From: Geobacillus genomosp. 3
GTDB lineage: Bacteria; Bacillota; Bacilli; Bacillales; Anoxybacillaceae
Assembly (NCBI RefSeq): GCF_000445995.2
Contig: NC_022080.4
Span: 1,984,001-2,048,000 of the forward strand
Direction: 5' to 3'
DNA length: 64,000 nt
The notes beneath the pieces are model-generated. The model did not search any database. It was given only the letters and a program-made list of their open reading frames with translations, and was not told the DNA's origin. The position numbers and the translations under genes were made by a program. Shown in pieces: positions 43,116 through 53,593 of this stretch. Each line of letters opens with the position of its first letter. Within the stretch, counting starts at the first letter, position 1.

Positions 43116-43287
43116 TCAATAATTTTTACTTTTTGAAACATTAAAAAAAGGAGCGGCCCACCGCACAACCATACGCCAAGCATTCAACGCTAGTGCGGTG
43201 AACAGGTGCTGTTGCAAAGCCACCGTGCAGCCGCACCCTCACAGCTTCCTACTTCGGATATTCACCAACCAGAGCAGGCAGTTCGGC

Positions 43288-43640
43288 TTATAAAACCCCA
43301 AGCTGCTCATCGCGCAGATCGGTAATAAACATATGTCCTGGGGCATGCGTAATCATCATATCCGGCTTTACTTCCATAGCCACCGCTTGAGGGGTGACCC
43401 CACAGGCCCAAAATACCGGGGTCTCCCCCTCACGGATGGTGACCGGATCCCCAAAATCAGGCTTATAAATATCATGAATCCCTATAAGTTTCGGGTCACC
43501 AATATGAATAGGGGCACCATGAACGGACGGGAAGCGGCTCGTGACTTGAACCGCCCTGACAACATCCTTATGGGGAATCGGGCGCATGCTTACAACCACT
43601 TGCTCGAATTTGATGCCCGACAGTATTTTCTCGCAATCAC
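43288..43640 (-). pseudogene. C-terminal remnant of a YcsI-like (DUF1445) putative hydro-lyase gene
   Basis: About 110 residues match the end of the DUF1445/YcsI family: [25 protein letters not shown], the active-region sequence CGVTPQAV and [12 protein letters not shown]. The intact protein has about 260 residues, so the first half is missing. The break lies close to the stop codon of the helicase gene at 43673, so acquisition of the helicase operon probably removed the rest. The start codon of the remaining frame is arbitrary. Confidence 0.75.
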
Positions 43641-43672
43641 CGTAAACTACCATAAAAAAGAGAGGAGTTTTC

Positions 43673-46117
43673 TCATCCCCCCTTCCTTTCAAAATACACA
43701 TGCAACCGATACTCGCAAATCTCTTTTGTCCAGTTGTGCAATATTTCTTCATGCTCGTTCTCAATGGCAAATTGGAGCGCAAAAACGTTGTTTGCAAAGG
43801 AAATCAGCCCATTCGAACTGCCGCTCCATTTCGTCATCGGCATGCGGGTGATCAACCGGCTCACCTTTTCCTGGTCATATTCCCAGAGGCGCTTCGTTTC
43901 TCCGTCGGAAAAATCGATGCGCTTTCGGTATTCTTTTTCCGTTAAGTACCGATGGAAAAACGGGGCAGCCTCCTGCGGTGTAATTGGTTGGTGCCATCCG
44001 GACGGTCCACGTTCAAGCATGGCTTTTAGGACAACCATTTTATAGCTTTTTGACATCACCGTACGTTCCACTTCAACAAGCCACGATTCGTATTTTCGGA
44101 ACACGTCCTTTTCTAGATCGGACAACTCATCTGCCCAATATAAAAACCCAACGTAAGATCCGAACTCTGATTTATACTCCGCCGCCTCGCTCCGACCATG
44201 AAGATGCAGTTCCAAATAAGTCGGCCGTCTGCCAAGCTCCTGTTTCAACTGCCGATAATCGGCAAGCAGCCGCTCTTTGCGCGGCTGGCGTTTTTTCTGC
44301 ATCTCCTCGAGAAGATGGATGGCTTGAACATCGAAATGCAGTTCGCACGTTTCCGGAACTGTTGGCACAACGGATTCTCGCGCCTTTTTCTTCGTTTCGC
44401 CCCGCTGTGTATCGAACAGGCGCAATTTGACATCCGCATTCCGATAGTTTCCGATTAAATCAATAATCACGCAATAGTCCTTGCCTTCGTACAGCCGCAG
44501 CCCGCGCCCGACTTGTTGGGTGAAGACGGTTAACGATTCTGTCGGCCGCACAAACAAAAGTGTATCGACAGAAGGAATATCAACCCCTTCATTGAACAAA
44601 TCGACGGTGAAAATGGCGTCCAGTTCACGGCGTTCCAACATGGCAATGGCCTGCTTGCGCGAAATAGACGTCTGTTTTGAGTGAAGGCTGACGGTTCGAT
44701 AGCCATGGCGTTGGAAATACTTGGACAGAAAATCGGCTTGCCGAACGGATGAACAAAAGACAAGTGTTCTCGTTTTCTTATACTGCTCCCACGCTCGCAA
44801 AATTTTCTCCGCCACCTCCTCGCGAAGCTGCGCTTGGAGTAGTTGTTCCTCATCATAGCGGTTGCCGAGCCATTTGATTTGCGAATAGTCTATGTCATCG
44901 TAGATTCCGTAATAACGGAAGGGAGCCAACCAACCGCGCCGCACCGCTTCGATAAAATCAATGCGGTACGCGACATTGCCGTCGCAAAGAGCGTATACGT
45001 CTTTATTATCATTCCGGTCCGGGGTAGCCGTAATGCCGAGTAAAAATCTCGGGCGGAAATAGCGGAGAACCCGCTCATACGAAGAGGCCGCCGCATGGTG
45101 GAATTCGTCCACAACGATCAAGTCAAACGAATCCGGTTGGAACGCATGCAAATGTTTTTTCATGCTTAATGTAAAGATCGAAGCAAACACCATATCGGCA
45201 TTTCCTTCTTTTTGATTGCCATCGTACAGCCCTCCCGTCCGGTCAGGCATCACGCGCTCAAACGACCGCTTGGCTTGGCGGAGAATTTCTTCGCGGTGGG
45301 CGATAAACAGCACCCGTGAAAAACGGCGGGCAAAAAAGGCGGCCAAGTATGTTTTTCCGAGCCCGGTCGCCATGACAACCATCGCTTTGTCGTACCCTTC
45401 TTCATAGGTGGCTTCCAGACGTCGAAGTGCCTCCACCTGGGCAAAGCGGGGCTGAATTGTTCCGTACGGCGCCGCTGTCTCGCGGACAAAATCGGGAGGC
45501 TCGTCGCTCACCTCTATTTCTTTCTGCTCCGCCGGGAGCATCAGCTCGATTTCCTCTGCTTCAACCCATGTACGCGCCAAGTTCGGGTGGCGCTGATGGT
45601 AATCTTGGCATTGTTTTTCATAATCAGCGATCGTTTCGACATTGACCGGCACGGTTTCCGGGGCGTAAAACAGCTTTAAAAACTGCTCCATCGCTTCTGC
45701 AAATACCCCTTCATCAACGCTCTTATCCAGCCCAAGGTTCCATTCGACCCCGTCAGTGAGCGCCGAGCGGGACAAGTTGGAGGAACCAACAATAAAATAG
45801 CCGCCTTCTGCATCTTCGAACAAATACGCCTTCGGATGGAACGAAACTCCCTCACTCCGATACAAACGCACCTCAATATCCGGGTGAATCGAAATCAGTT
45901 CGCGCAGCGCTTCCGGTTGAGTGACAAACAAGTAGTCACCGACGCAAACTTTTATATCTGCCCCCCGCTCCGCAGCCGCCTTTAGGTCGCCGTTTAGGAG
46001 GCGCACCCCGGACTTCATCGCAAACGATGTCAATATGTATATGGTTGACGAGCGGCTTATCTGTTCCTGCAGCTTATCGAGGAGATACCTAGAAATTAAC
46101 TCCACCTTACTCATCAT
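43673..46117 (-). CDS. PLD-domain SF2 helicase
   Basis: Protein of 814 residues. Residues ~1-190 are a phospholipase D-type nuclease domain with the HPKAYLF...GSSNLS motif. Residues ~215-600 form a superfamily 2 helicase: Walker [13 protein letters not shown] box, GITATP and motif [10 protein letters not shown]. The C-terminal ~200 residues resemble the accessory domain of such helicases. The start at 46117 overlaps the stop of the MazG-like gene, so the two are translated together. PLD-helicase proteins occur in phage-defence and DNA-processing systems; the exact role here is unproven. Confidence 0.82.
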   Translation of the reverse strand: MMSKVELISRYLLDKLQEQISRSSTIYILTSFAMKSGVRLLNGDLKAAAERGADIKVCVGDYLFVTQPEALRELISIHPDIEVRLYRSEGVSFHPKAYLFEDAEGGYFIVGSSNLSRSALTDGVEWNLGLDKSVDEGVFAEAMEQFLKLFYAPETVPVNVETIADYEKQCQDYHQRHPNLARTWVEAEEIELMLPAEQKEIEVSDEPPDFVRETAAPYGTIQPRFAQVEALRRLEATYEEGYDKAMVVMATGLGKTYLAAFFARRFSRVLFIAHREEILRQAKRSFERVMPDRTGGLYDGNQKEGNADMVFASIFTLSMKKHLHAFQPDSFDLIVVDEFHHAAASSYERVLRYFRPRFLLGITATPDRNDNKDVYALCDGNVAYRIDFIEAVRRGWLAPFRYYGIYDDIDYSQIKWLGNRYDEEQLLQAQLREEVAEKILRAWEQYKKTRTLVFCSSVRQADFLSKYFQRHGYRTVSLHSKQTSISRKQAIAMLERRELDAIFTVDLFNEGVDIPSVDTLLFVRPTESLTVFTQQVGRGLRLYEGKDYCVIIDLIGNYRNADVKLRLFDTQRGETKKKARESVVPTVPETCELHFDVQAIHLLEEMQKKRQPRKERLLADYRQLKQELGRRPTYLELHLHGRSEAAEYKSEFGSYVGFLYWADELSDLEKDVFRKYESWLVEVERTVMSKSYKMVVLKAMLERGPSGWHQPITPQEAAPFFHRYLTEKEYRKRIDFSDGETKRLWEYDQEKVSRLITRMPMTKWSGSSNGLISFANNVFALQFAIENEHEEILHNWTKEICEYRLHVYFERKGG

Positions 46118-46439
46118 GGACCTCAATCAAGAAAATTTTCTCCTGGAAGCCGCCGCGTTTCTCTGCCTTTTCCGCCCGGATTTGTTCAACTTGTTCGATC
46201 GAAGCGCCGTGGCATTGGGCCAAAGCATGAATAATTTCCAACACATCCGCCAACTCTTCAAGAGCAGCCTCGTCCGTTTCTGCTTGGACGTATTCTTCAA
46301 GTTCTTCAAACGCTTTTTTCTGCAGTTCTTTCCGATATTCTTCATCGCCAAGTATGCGAGTTGTGGATGTTTTCCCTGCTTGTTCGATAATGGCTGGGAT
46401 GCGGTCGCGGACGAGTTTGTTATATATTGGCATATCCAT
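46107..46439 (-). CDS. MazG-like nucleotide pyrophosphohydrolase
   Basis: Cytosolic protein of 110 residues, phosphoribosyl-ATP pyrophosphohydrolase/MazG-like. The opening IYNKLVRDRIPAII is the hallmark of this subgroup. The magnesium-binding acidic residues are in EELEEY and EELADVLE. It may hydrolyse (d)NTPs or an alarmone. It is first in a two-gene operon with the PLD-helicase, to which it is translationally coupled. Confidence 0.82.
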   Translation of the reverse strand: MDMPIYNKLVRDRIPAIIEQAGKTSTTRILGDEEYRKELQKKAFEELEEYVQAETDEAALEELADVLEIIHALAQCHGASIEQVEQIRAEKAEKRGGFQEKIFLIEVHDE

Positions 46440-46649
46440 TCCCCCATTTATAAAGCTATACTACTATTTTACTAAATTCCACATCCTTTTCATAGAAACA
46501 ATTCCCCCTTCTCTCTCCTTATTTAAAGCTGGCACCAATGATCGCAAAATAATAAATTAAACACTTCACATACTCCCCCCTCCCGCGCGTCATAATAAAA
46601 ATCGACATGATTTTTGAAAAATCGACATCGTTCGAGTGTGGAGGATCAT

Positions 46650-47108
46650 ATGGAGCGTTTCGTTCTTTGGCTGCTTGTCGCGGTCGGGGTGGGGCTTTTG
46701 CTGTTGAGTTTCCGCTTTTTGCCGGCGCGGGATGTATGGGTGTCGTTTTTGCTGAATGCGTATGCGGCGAGTTTTTTCGGTTCGATCGTGGCGGGGGCCG
46801 GGCTGCTGGAGTATCCGGTTCGTTTTTTTGCCGCTTATACGGATAACAGCGTCATTTTTGAATATCTTCTTTATCCGGTTGTCAGTGTGTACGTTTATGC
46901 CACCTCGCGCCGGGCGCGCTGGCCGGGCGCGGCGGCGCAATGCGCGGGGTATGCGGCGGCGCTGACGGCCCTTGAGGTTGTCTTTGAGCGGTATACCGAT
47001 TTGATCGAATATCGTGCCTGGAAGTGGGAATACTCGCTCGTTACGATGTTTCTATTGACGCTGGCCGTTCGGTTGCTCGCCAGGCGAATGGTGGGGGGAA
47101 CTGAATGA
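46650..47108 (+). CDS. CBO0543-family membrane protein, copy 1
   Basis: Membrane protein of 152 residues with four hydrophobic helices. The family motifs LLEYPVRF and FEYLLYP and the tail YTDLIEYRAWKW are present. Function is unknown. The start at 46650 follows GGAGG. A paralogue lies at 47676 with a small hypothetical gene between. Confidence 0.75.
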   Translation: MERFVLWLLVAVGVGLLLLSFRFLPARDVWVSFLLNAYAASFFGSIVAGAGLLEYPVRFFAAYTDNSVIFEYLLYPVVSVYVYATSRRARWPGAAAQCAGYAAALTALEVVFERYTDLIEYRAWKWEYSLVTMFLLTLAVRLLARRMVGGTE

Positions 47109-47177
47109 ACAGGCATGTCTATTTTTGCCCGTTTGGCGCTATACATATAGTATCGTTGTCCAAAGGGGGGAAAATGG

Positions 47178-47510
47178 ATGGTGCTGTTTGATGTGGAGCA
47201 TCGGCTGTATTACGAAGCGGTCAATTCGGCGCGGCCGAAAATGGCGCCGATCCGCCAAGACCGGGCGTGGGGGTATGTGTGGAAGACCGTAAACGGTGAG
47301 CGGGTGAAGTTTTGGATCGATTTCCGGCGCGGGCGGTACATGTATTTTGAGTACGGGCGCAAGTGGTACCGGGTCGCGTATTTGCAGGCGAACGGAAAAA
47401 AGTCGGGCGATGACGTGTTCGATGGCGCGATGATTGATTTGACGGTGGACGGGCACCGGCTGCTGTTCATGAAAGGGCGCGTCGGCCGTCAAACGGCGCG
47501 GGCGGTATGA
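47178..47510 (+). CDS. Conserved small protein of unknown function
   Basis: Soluble, basic, aromatic-rich protein of 110 residues (YVWKTVNGERVKFWIDF, then RRGRYMYFEYGRKWYRVAYL), not recognised. It has a good ribosome site (AAGGGGGG, seven bases before the ATG) and GC use like its neighbours, which supports a real gene. It sits between two CBO0543 paralogues on the same strand. Confidence 0.6.
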   Translation: MVLFDVEHRLYYEAVNSARPKMAPIRQDRAWGYVWKTVNGERVKFWIDFRRGRYMYFEYGRKWYRVAYLQANGKKSGDDVFDGAMIDLTVDGHRLLFMKGRVGRQTARAV

Positions 47511-47675
47511 AGCAGGCGGTTGGCCCCTCTGCGGGCGTTGGGGGTCTCTTTCGCGATTGGTGCAGCGGGTGGGCGGCGTTCTAGTTTGGGGCAAACACAA
47601 CTGGACGGAATAAGATCGTTGTTCGGCTGTGCATACTAGCAAAGTAGGCAAATTCTTCACAGGAGACGATAAGCC

Positions 47676-48143
47676 ATGGACCGGATCCATTTGTGGGCGC
47701 TCTTTGTGGTTGGGATGATCTTGTTGTTTTTCGCCTTGCGGACCCCGCCAGTCAAGGAAAAGGTGATAGTGTTCCTGTTGAAAGCGTATTTTTCTACGTT
47801 TTTTGGGGTGATAGTCGTAGAAACGCATTGGCTTGAGTATCCCGTCCGGTTTTTAGGGAGCTATTTCGAAACGAGTGTTTTGTTTGAATACTTCCTGTAT
47901 CCGATCATCTGTGTATATTTCTATCAAACTTCCCGCCGCTCGCGCCTCCCGGGCATTATCGGCCAATGTGCGCTGTATACCGCCGCTTTGACTGCTGTCG
48001 AGGTGCTTTATGAAAAGTATACAAATTTGATTGAGTATCACCGGTGGACATGGATGCATTCATTTGTCACCATTTTTGCCTTATCGTTTTCCGTCCGGAT
48101 GTTGATGAAGCTCATTGACAAATGGGGACAGACGGTTGGCTGA
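47676..48143 (+). CDS. CBO0543-family membrane protein, copy 2
   Basis: Membrane protein of 155 residues with four helices, a paralogue of the protein at 46650: WLEYPVRFLGSY, FEYFLYPIICVY and YTNLIEYHRWTW align. The start follows CAGGAG. A strong terminator comes after the stop. Function is unknown. Confidence 0.75.
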   Translation: MDRIHLWALFVVGMILLFFALRTPPVKEKVIVFLLKAYFSTFFGVIVVETHWLEYPVRFLGSYFETSVLFEYFLYPIICVYFYQTSRRSRLPGIIGQCALYTAALTAVEVLYEKYTNLIEYHRWTWMHSFVTIFALSFSVRMLMKLIDKWGQTVG

Positions 48144-48167
48144 CTGGCGCAGACGTTTGAAACGGCG

Positions 48168-48204
48168 GGCGGCAAGGGATCGTTTTCCCTTGCCGCCATT
48201 TTTT
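48168..48204 (+). terminator. Terminator after CBO0543 copy 2
   Basis: A perfect 12-bp stem (GGCGGCAAGGGA/TCCCTTGCCGCC) followed by ATTTTTT. It also overlaps the stop of the convergent isomerase gene, so it may act in both directions. Confidence 0.88.
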
Positions 48205-49174
48205 ACGCCCACCACATCTCCGGCAGTTCTTCTTTGAACAACACCTTTTTCAAGAGGGCGACGGCTTTTGACAGCCCTTCATCAATCGAGGCGAGCATAT
48301 CTTCATGTTCGATCGAAAGCACATAGTCGTAGCCGACGGCGCGCAGGGCGCTGACGATGTCGCGCCACATTTTTTCGCTTTGCCCGTAGCCGACGGTGCG
48401 GAACACCCATGAGCGGTCAAGGATTTGGCTGTAATGTTTCGTGTCGAGCACGCCGTTTTTGCGGATGTTCGCTTCGTCTAGGTACGTGTCTTTCGCATGG
48501 ACGTGGAAAATCGCCTTTTCGCGGCCGAGCAGTTTGATCGCTTCGACCGGGTCAATGCCTTGCCAAAGCAGGTGGCTCGGGTCGAAGTTGGCGCCGATCG
48601 CGTCGCCGACGTGGCCGCGCAGTTTGAGAAGCGTCTCCGGGTTGTAGACGACAAAACCTGGATGCATTTCAAAAGCGATTTGCGTGATGCCGTGCTCCTT
48701 GGCGAACGCCGCCTCCTCGCGCCAGTACGGGATGACGACTTCGTCCCACTGCCATTTTAAAATTTCCAAGTAATCCGGCGGCCACGAGCACGTGACCCAG
48801 TTCGGGTATTTGGCGCCGGGATGGTCGCCCGGGCAGCCGGAAAAGGCGTTGATGACCGGGACTTCGAGCTGCTCGGCGAGCCTGACCGTTTTCCGCCAAG
48901 TGTCATGCGACTGTTTTGCGAACGTTTTGTCCGGATGGAGCGGGTTGCCGTGGCAGCTTAACGCGCTGATGACGAGGCCGCGGTCGGCGACGGCTTTTTT
49001 CAACGCTTTGATTTTTTCCGGCTGGTCCAACAACACGTCCGGGTCGCAATGGGCGCTGCCCGGGTAATTGCCGGTGCCAAGCTCCACCGCCTCGATGCCC
49101 ATGGCGGCGACTTTGTCCAGCATTTCCTCAAACGGCAGCTGTTGATACAAAACGGTAAATACGCCTACTTTCAT
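48203..49174 (-). CDS. Sugar phosphate isomerase/epimerase-like TIM-barrel protein
   Basis: Cytosolic AP-endonuclease-2 fold (TIM barrel) protein of 323 residues, opening KVGVFTVLYQQLPFEEML. Metal ligands are suggested by Glu in VELGTGNYPG, FEMHPGF, DPSHLLW and HVHAKDT. The family includes IolE/IolH and xylose-isomerase-like sugar enzymes. It is the last gene of the LacI-controlled operon with two Gfo/Idh/MocA oxidoreductases and a ThuA protein. The substrate is probably a keto-sugar from that pathway. Confidence 0.85.
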   Translation of the reverse strand: MKVGVFTVLYQQLPFEEMLDKVAAMGIEAVELGTGNYPGSAHCDPDVLLDQPEKIKALKKAVADRGLVISALSCHGNPLHPDKTFAKQSHDTWRKTVRLAEQLEVPVINAFSGCPGDHPGAKYPNWVTCSWPPDYLEILKWQWDEVVIPYWREEAAFAKEHGITQIAFEMHPGFVVYNPETLLKLRGHVGDAIGANFDPSHLLWQGIDPVEAIKLLGREKAIFHVHAKDTYLDEANIRKNGVLDTKHYSQILDRSWVFRTVGYGQSEKMWRDIVSALRAVGYDYVLSIEHEDMLASIDEGLSKAVALLKKVLFKEELPEMWWA

Positions 49175-49270
49175 TTTGCCTTTCTCCCCCTTTTGGCGGC
49201 CGCTCTGCCGCGCTGTTTTCGTTTCGCGCTGCCCGCATTAGTCTTACCGACGGGTTCCAACTGGCGCCGG

Positions 49271-50425
49271 TTATTCCGCCACCCGCACCCACTGTTTCGT
49301 GCGATGGCTTTCCAAAATGGCGTCAACGATCTTCATCGTATGGTGGCCGTCGGCGATCGTCGCAAACGCCAGCTCCCCGAGCGCTTCGCCGCGTTGTTTC
49401 CGGATGATGGCGCCGTAAAAATCCAAAAACAAGTTTTTCAGCCCGTCCGGCCAGCCTTCTTCATGGCCGCCCGGGTAATGGGCAAGGGAGGCGGCGCGCG
49501 GTGAAAGAAGCGCCGGGTCGCGGACGATTTCCTCATTCGGGCCGTTGCGGCGCCCAACCCAGAGGCGGTTCGGGTGCTCCTGGTCCCAGGCGAGCGTCAT
49601 CTCATCGGCCGCGATTTCAAAGTACAGGCGGTTTTTGCGGCCGGCGCTCACTTGCGAAATCGTAAACGCGCCGTGAGTGCCGTCGTCAAAATGGACGAGC
49701 ACGCTGCCGCCGTCTTCCGTATCAATCTGAACCGGCTCGGCGTCTTGAGCATGCCCGGATGTAAACGTGCTCCCTTCATGCGCCGGCTTGTAGCGGACCG
49801 GATGAACGGTGCGCAAGTCGGCGAACACTTCGACGATGTTCTTGCCGAGCACATGCTGGACGGTGTCGCACCAGTGCGAACCGATGTCGGCGATGGCGCG
49901 CGACGGGCCGTTTTGCGCCGGGTCGAGCCGCCAATTGTAGTCGGTGTCATACAAAAGCCAGTCTTGCACATAGCCGCCGTACACGAAATGGACGCGCTTC
50001 GCATCGCGGGCGAGCCGCTCTTTCGCCTCGGCGACAAGCGGATAATGGCGGTAGTTAAAGCAAACCGCGCTGAGGCCCGGGCTTTGTTCGGCCAATGTTT
50101 TCAACTCCGCCGACTGTTCGCTGTTCATAGCGAGCGGCTTTTCCGACAACAAATGTTTCCCCGCTTCGAGCACCGCCTTGTTGATTGGGAAATGAAGGAC
50201 GTTGCGCGTGCAGTTGTGGATGACCGCAACGTCCGGGTCGTCAATCAAAGCGCGGTAGTCGCCGTACGCTTTCGGGATCCCGAATTGGCGCGCTTTCTCT
50301 TCCGCTTTTTCCTGGCTGCTTGAAGCGATGGCGACGATGTTCACAAACGGCAGGCGGCGGAGCGCTTCAATATGGGAAGAAGCGGAAAAGCCGGTGCCGA
50401 TGATGCCGACGTTGATCGGGTTCAC
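49271..50425 (-). CDS. Gfo/Idh/MocA oxidoreductase
   Basis: NAD(P)-dependent sugar dehydrogenase of 384 residues. The Rossmann loop [12 protein letters not shown] opens the protein, and the catalytic-lysine motif [10 protein letters not shown] and the C-terminal alpha/beta domain with [15 protein letters not shown] follow. The start is a GTG overlapping the thuA-like stop by four bases (GTGA), so it is translationally coupled. It likely oxidises a pyranose carbon in the same pathway as the other Gfo protein. Confidence 0.87.
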   Translation of the reverse strand: MNPINVGIIGTGFSASSHIEALRRLPFVNIVAIASSSQEKAEEKARQFGIPKAYGDYRALIDDPDVAVIHNCTRNVLHFPINKAVLEAGKHLLSEKPLAMNSEQSAELKTLAEQSPGLSAVCFNYRHYPLVAEAKERLARDAKRVHFVYGGYVQDWLLYDTDYNWRLDPAQNGPSRAIADIGSHWCDTVQHVLGKNIVEVFADLRTVHPVRYKPAHEGSTFTSGHAQDAEPVQIDTEDGGSVLVHFDDGTHGAFTISQVSAGRKNRLYFEIAADEMTLAWDQEHPNRLWVGRRNGPNEEIVRDPALLSPRAASLAHYPGGHEEGWPDGLKNLFLDFYGAIIRKQRGEALGELAFATIADGHHTMKIVDAILESHRTKQWVRVAE

Positions 50426-51171
50426 GGCGTCACTCCCCCTTGTTTCGCTTTGATCGGCTCGAGCGGCTTGACGTTGCCGAAAACGATTTCCCCGCGGTTG
50501 ACCGGCGCCGCCCAGCGGACAGCGTTGGCGATCACTTTCAGCACGTCCGGATGATGGTACGTCGGGTATGTTTCATGGCCGGGGCGGAAGTAAAAAATTT
50601 TCCCTTTCCCACGCGTGAACGTGCAGCCGCTGCGGAACACTTCCCCACCTTCAAACCAGCTGATGAAAATCGTTTCATCCGGCTCGGGGATGTCGAAAAA
50701 CTCGCCATACATTTCCTCCCGTTCAAGCTCGATGTACGGCCCGATGCCTTCGACGATCGGATGGCCCGGGGCGACGACCCAAAGCCGCTCTTTTTCATCC
50801 GCTTCGCGCCATTTCAAATTGCACGTCGTCCCCATCAGCTTTTTGAAAATTTTCGAGAAATGGCCGGAATGAAGGACGATAAGCCCCATCCCTTCGAGCA
50901 CGCGGCGATGGATGCGCTCCACCACTTCGTCTTTCACTTCATCATGGGCGATATGCCCCCACCAGACGAGGACGTCGCAGCGGTCGAGCACCTCATCGGT
51001 CAAGCCGTGCTCCGGTTCGTCCAAGACGGCGGTCGCCGTCTCAAATCCGGCGGCAGCCAAATAGTTGGCGATGACGGTATGCATCCCTTCCGGATAAATG
51101 GCTCTTACGTTTTCATTTTTCTTTTCATGGCGGAATTCGTTCCACACAACGACGCGAATTGGTGTAGTCAT
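50422..51171 (-). CDS. ThuA-like sugar utilisation protein
   Basis: Class I glutamine amidotransferase-like fold protein of 249 residues, ThuA family (trehalose utilisation). Family segments are [36 protein letters not shown] and [16 protein letters not shown]. ThuA proteins accompany Gfo-type dehydrogenases in 3-keto-sugar routes of disaccharide breakdown. The start at 51171 follows GAGGGGG; its stop overlaps the next gene. Confidence 0.87.
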   Translation of the reverse strand: MTTPIRVVVWNEFRHEKKNENVRAIYPEGMHTVIANYLAAAGFETATAVLDEPEHGLTDEVLDRCDVLVWWGHIAHDEVKDEVVERIHRRVLEGMGLIVLHSGHFSKIFKKLMGTTCNLKWREADEKERLWVVAPGHPIVEGIGPYIELEREEMYGEFFDIPEPDETIFISWFEGGEVFRSGCTFTRGKGKIFYFRPGHETYPTYHHPDVLKVIANAVRWAAPVNRGEIVFGNVKPLEPIKAKQGGVTP

Positions 51172-51377
51172 AGCTAATCCCCCTCGGTTCTGTTTTGTCC
51201 CCGTCGCCCTTGACGTTGCTTCCATAGGTGTTGGTCAAGGGCGAATCCGGCTTTGAGAATGTCCCACGATGCCCAATGGAATGGCGCGTGTACCATGTTC
51301 GTAGGACGTTTGCCGCTTCCTTCTTCCGGCCTGCCCCCGGATCGGCAGCCAGGCCGGGTGATGCTCTCGCTGTTTTC

Positions 51378-52457
51378 TTACCATTCGATGCGGACTTGCC
51401 GCCCTTGTTCGGACGACTCGTAAATCGCTTCCAGCACTTTGGCGATCGTCAGCCCTTGTTCCGCCGTGCAAAGCGGCGGCGTGTTCTGGGCGATGCTCGT
51501 CAAGAAATGGTCAAGAAGCGCCACCCGTTCGCTTTGGTCGTCAAAATGGAGCGTGACATCAGCCGGAACGCCGTGTTCATTGCGGAACCATTTCACTTCC
51601 TGGCGCTTGCCGGCGATGTTCCACTCCCAGCGCACGCCGCCTTCGGTGCCGAGAAATTCGACATACGCCCGCTCTTCTTCAATGTGCGACGCCCAGCTTG
51701 TTTCAAGCAGCACTGTGGCGTCATTGTCGAGCTGGATGAACGCCGAGGCGAAATCTTCGACCGTATAGGAGGCGTTCGGCGCAAACGACGTTCCCGGCCA
51801 TGCCCCTTGGCGGCGCGGGCCGAACTTGGCGTACGTTTTCCCGGTCACGGCCACCGGATTCGGATTGCCGAGCAGCCAAAGCGTCACATCGAGCATATGG
51901 ACGCCCAAATCAATAAGCGGACCGCCTCCGGAGCGCTCGCGGTCAAAAAACCACGCCCCCCACGCCGGAATGCCGCGGCGGCGCACCCAGCCCGTTTTCG
52001 CGTAATAAATGTCGCCGAACGCGCCTTCTGCGATGCGTTGATAAAGCCATTGCGCCGCTTGGCGGAACCGGTTGTTCAACGACACCATAAACTGTTTTCC
52101 CGATTCGTCGCGGGCGCGGATGATGGCGTCGGCCTCTTCCGCCTTCGTCACCATCGGCTTTTCGCAAAGCACATGTTTCCCGGCCCGCAAGCTGTCGACC
52201 GCCGCTTGGGCGTGCAAAAAGTTCGGCACCGTAATGATGACGGCATCGACATCCGGAGAGGCGAGCAGTTCCTTGTAGTCGCGGTACACGTCACGGATGC
52301 CGTACGTTTTCGCTTTCTCTGCAGCGGCTTTTTCATTGACGTCGCAAATAGCCTGCAAAACAGCGCGTTCAGGCAGGGCGAGCGCCGCTTTGATATGTTC
52401 TTTGGAAATTCCCCCAGCCCCGATCAAGCCGAGGCGGATCGGACGGTTGTTTTCCAT
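51378..52457 (-). CDS. Gfo/Idh/MocA oxidoreductase, first gene of the LacI-controlled operon
   Basis: NAD(P)-dependent dehydrogenase of 359 residues. The Rossmann motif GLIGAGGISKEH and VLCEKPMVTKAEEAD are clear, with the C-terminal signature GGPLIDLGVHMLDVTLWLLG. The start at 52457 lies seven bases after AAGGGGGAAG; an ATG three bases earlier is also possible. A 20-bp perfect palindrome (52499-52518) lies just upstream and matches the operator of the neighbouring lacI-type gene. Confidence 0.87.
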   Translation of the reverse strand: MENNRPIRLGLIGAGGISKEHIKAALALPERAVLQAICDVNEKAAAEKAKTYGIRDVYRDYKELLASPDVDAVIITVPNFLHAQAAVDSLRAGKHVLCEKPMVTKAEEADAIIRARDESGKQFMVSLNNRFRQAAQWLYQRIAEGAFGDIYYAKTGWVRRRGIPAWGAWFFDRERSGGGPLIDLGVHMLDVTLWLLGNPNPVAVTGKTYAKFGPRRQGAWPGTSFAPNASYTVEDFASAFIQLDNDATVLLETSWASHIEEERAYVEFLGTEGGVRWEWNIAGKRQEVKWFRNEHGVPADVTLHFDDQSERVALLDHFLTSIAQNTPPLCTAEQGLTIAKVLEAIYESSEQGRQVRIEW

Positions 52458-52498
52458 CATTCTTCCCCCTTGCGTCGATTTACGTTTCTGTCGTTGCT

Positions 52499-52518
52499 TG
52501 ATGTAATCGATTACATCA
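52499..52518. promoter_or_regulatory. LacI-family operator upstream of the sugar operon
   Basis: TGATGTAATCGATTACATCA is a perfect 20-bp palindrome with the central CG typical of LacI/GalR operators. Its 14-bp core TGTAATCGATTACA is repeated exactly at 53594. Confidence 0.8.
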
Positions 52519-52574
52519 GACAACAAAAAAGACTCCTCTGCCCCCGCCGCCGGGAAGAAGCGCCTCCATAGCCC

Positions 52575-53573
52575 CTAGCGCTTCCCCCCACACGACTCGC
52601 GGATCACCAGCCGGTCAGGCAATACAAACTGGCGACGTTCGACGTCATTTCCTTCAATCAATTGAAGCAACAGCTCCATCGCTCTCTGGCCGATCTCAAA
52701 CATTGGCTGGGCGATCGTCGTGAGGCTCGGTTCAAAAATCGAGGCCATTTGGATGTCGTCAAACCCGACGACCGCTATGTCATCGGGAACGCGCCTCCCG
52801 CGGTGGCGAATGGCTTTAACCGCCCCGATCGCCATCTCATCATTGGCGGCGAAAATGGCCGTCGGCGGTTCCTCAAGGGCGAGCAGTTTCAACGTCAAGT
52901 TGTATCCAGACTCGTAGGAAAAATCGCCTTCCTGCACGAGCGCGGCGTCAACGTCAATGTTGTGCTGCGCCAACGCCTGATAATAACCGCGCAGCCGGTC
53001 GCGGCTGAGAATTACGTCTATCGGCCCGGACAAGTGGGCGATGCGGCGATGGCCAAGGCGGATCAAATGCTCTGTCGCCTTGCGGGCGCTGCTGATGTTG
53101 TCAATGGACACGGTCGGGATATCCGTCCCTTCGAGATACTCGCACGCCAAGACGATCGGAAACTGGCGCGCCATCTCTTCCATCAGCTCTTTGCGGATGC
53201 GGGCGGTCAAAAAAATCATCCCGTCGACTTGCCGCTGCGGCAATACGTTCAAATATTGCTCCTCAAGCTGCGCATCGTTTTGCGTATCGCCAAGCAGCAC
53301 TTGATAACCGTGCTCACGGGCAACCGCTTCAATGCCGCGCAGCACTTTCGAGAAAAATGGGTTCGTAATATCGGGCACAACGACGAGCACCGTCTCAGTT
53401 TCCATCCGCCGCAAATACCGGCCGAGCACGTTCGGCTGATAGTTGAGCGCTTCAATTGCCTCAAGCACGCGCCGTTTCGTCTCCTCGGTGACATTGCCGG
53501 CGTTGCGCAATACGCGCGACACAGTCGCTGTCGATACGTTGGCCCGTTTCGCTACATCTTTTATGCTTGCCAT
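52575..53573 (-). CDS. LacI-family transcriptional repressor
   Basis: Repressor of 332 residues. The N-terminal helix-turn-helix reads SIKDVAKRANVSTATVSRVL, with the hinge NYQPNVLGRYLR and the periplasmic-binding-type effector domain (VVVPDITNPFFSKVLRGIE; FAANDEMAIGAVKA). The start at 53573 follows GAGAGG. Identical operator cores before this gene and before the Gfo/ThuA operon show autoregulation and control of that operon. The inducer is presumably the pathway sugar. Confidence 0.9.
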   Translation of the reverse strand: MASIKDVAKRANVSTATVSRVLRNAGNVTEETKRRVLEAIEALNYQPNVLGRYLRRMETETVLVVVPDITNPFFSKVLRGIEAVAREHGYQVLLGDTQNDAQLEEQYLNVLPQRQVDGMIFLTARIRKELMEEMARQFPIVLACEYLEGTDIPTVSIDNISSARKATEHLIRLGHRRIAHLSGPIDVILSRDRLRGYYQALAQHNIDVDAALVQEGDFSYESGYNLTLKLLALEEPPTAIFAANDEMAIGAVKAIRHRGRRVPDDIAVVGFDDIQMASIFEPSLTTIAQPMFEIGQRAMELLLQLIEGNDVERRQFVLPDRLVIRESCGGKR

Positions 53574-53593
53574 CGGTGCAATCCTCTCGGTTA

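Noticed and set aside
43046..43287. T-box or other amino-acid-responsive leader before trpB
   Set aside because: The leader between the predicted promoter and trpB is about 40 bases and has neither a T-box sequence nor an antiterminator.
47139..47828. A 229-residue minus-strand open frame
   Set aside because: It is antisense to two plus-strand genes with good ribosome sites; its composition (Pro/Arg/His-rich) is typical of antisense frames in GC-rich DNA.
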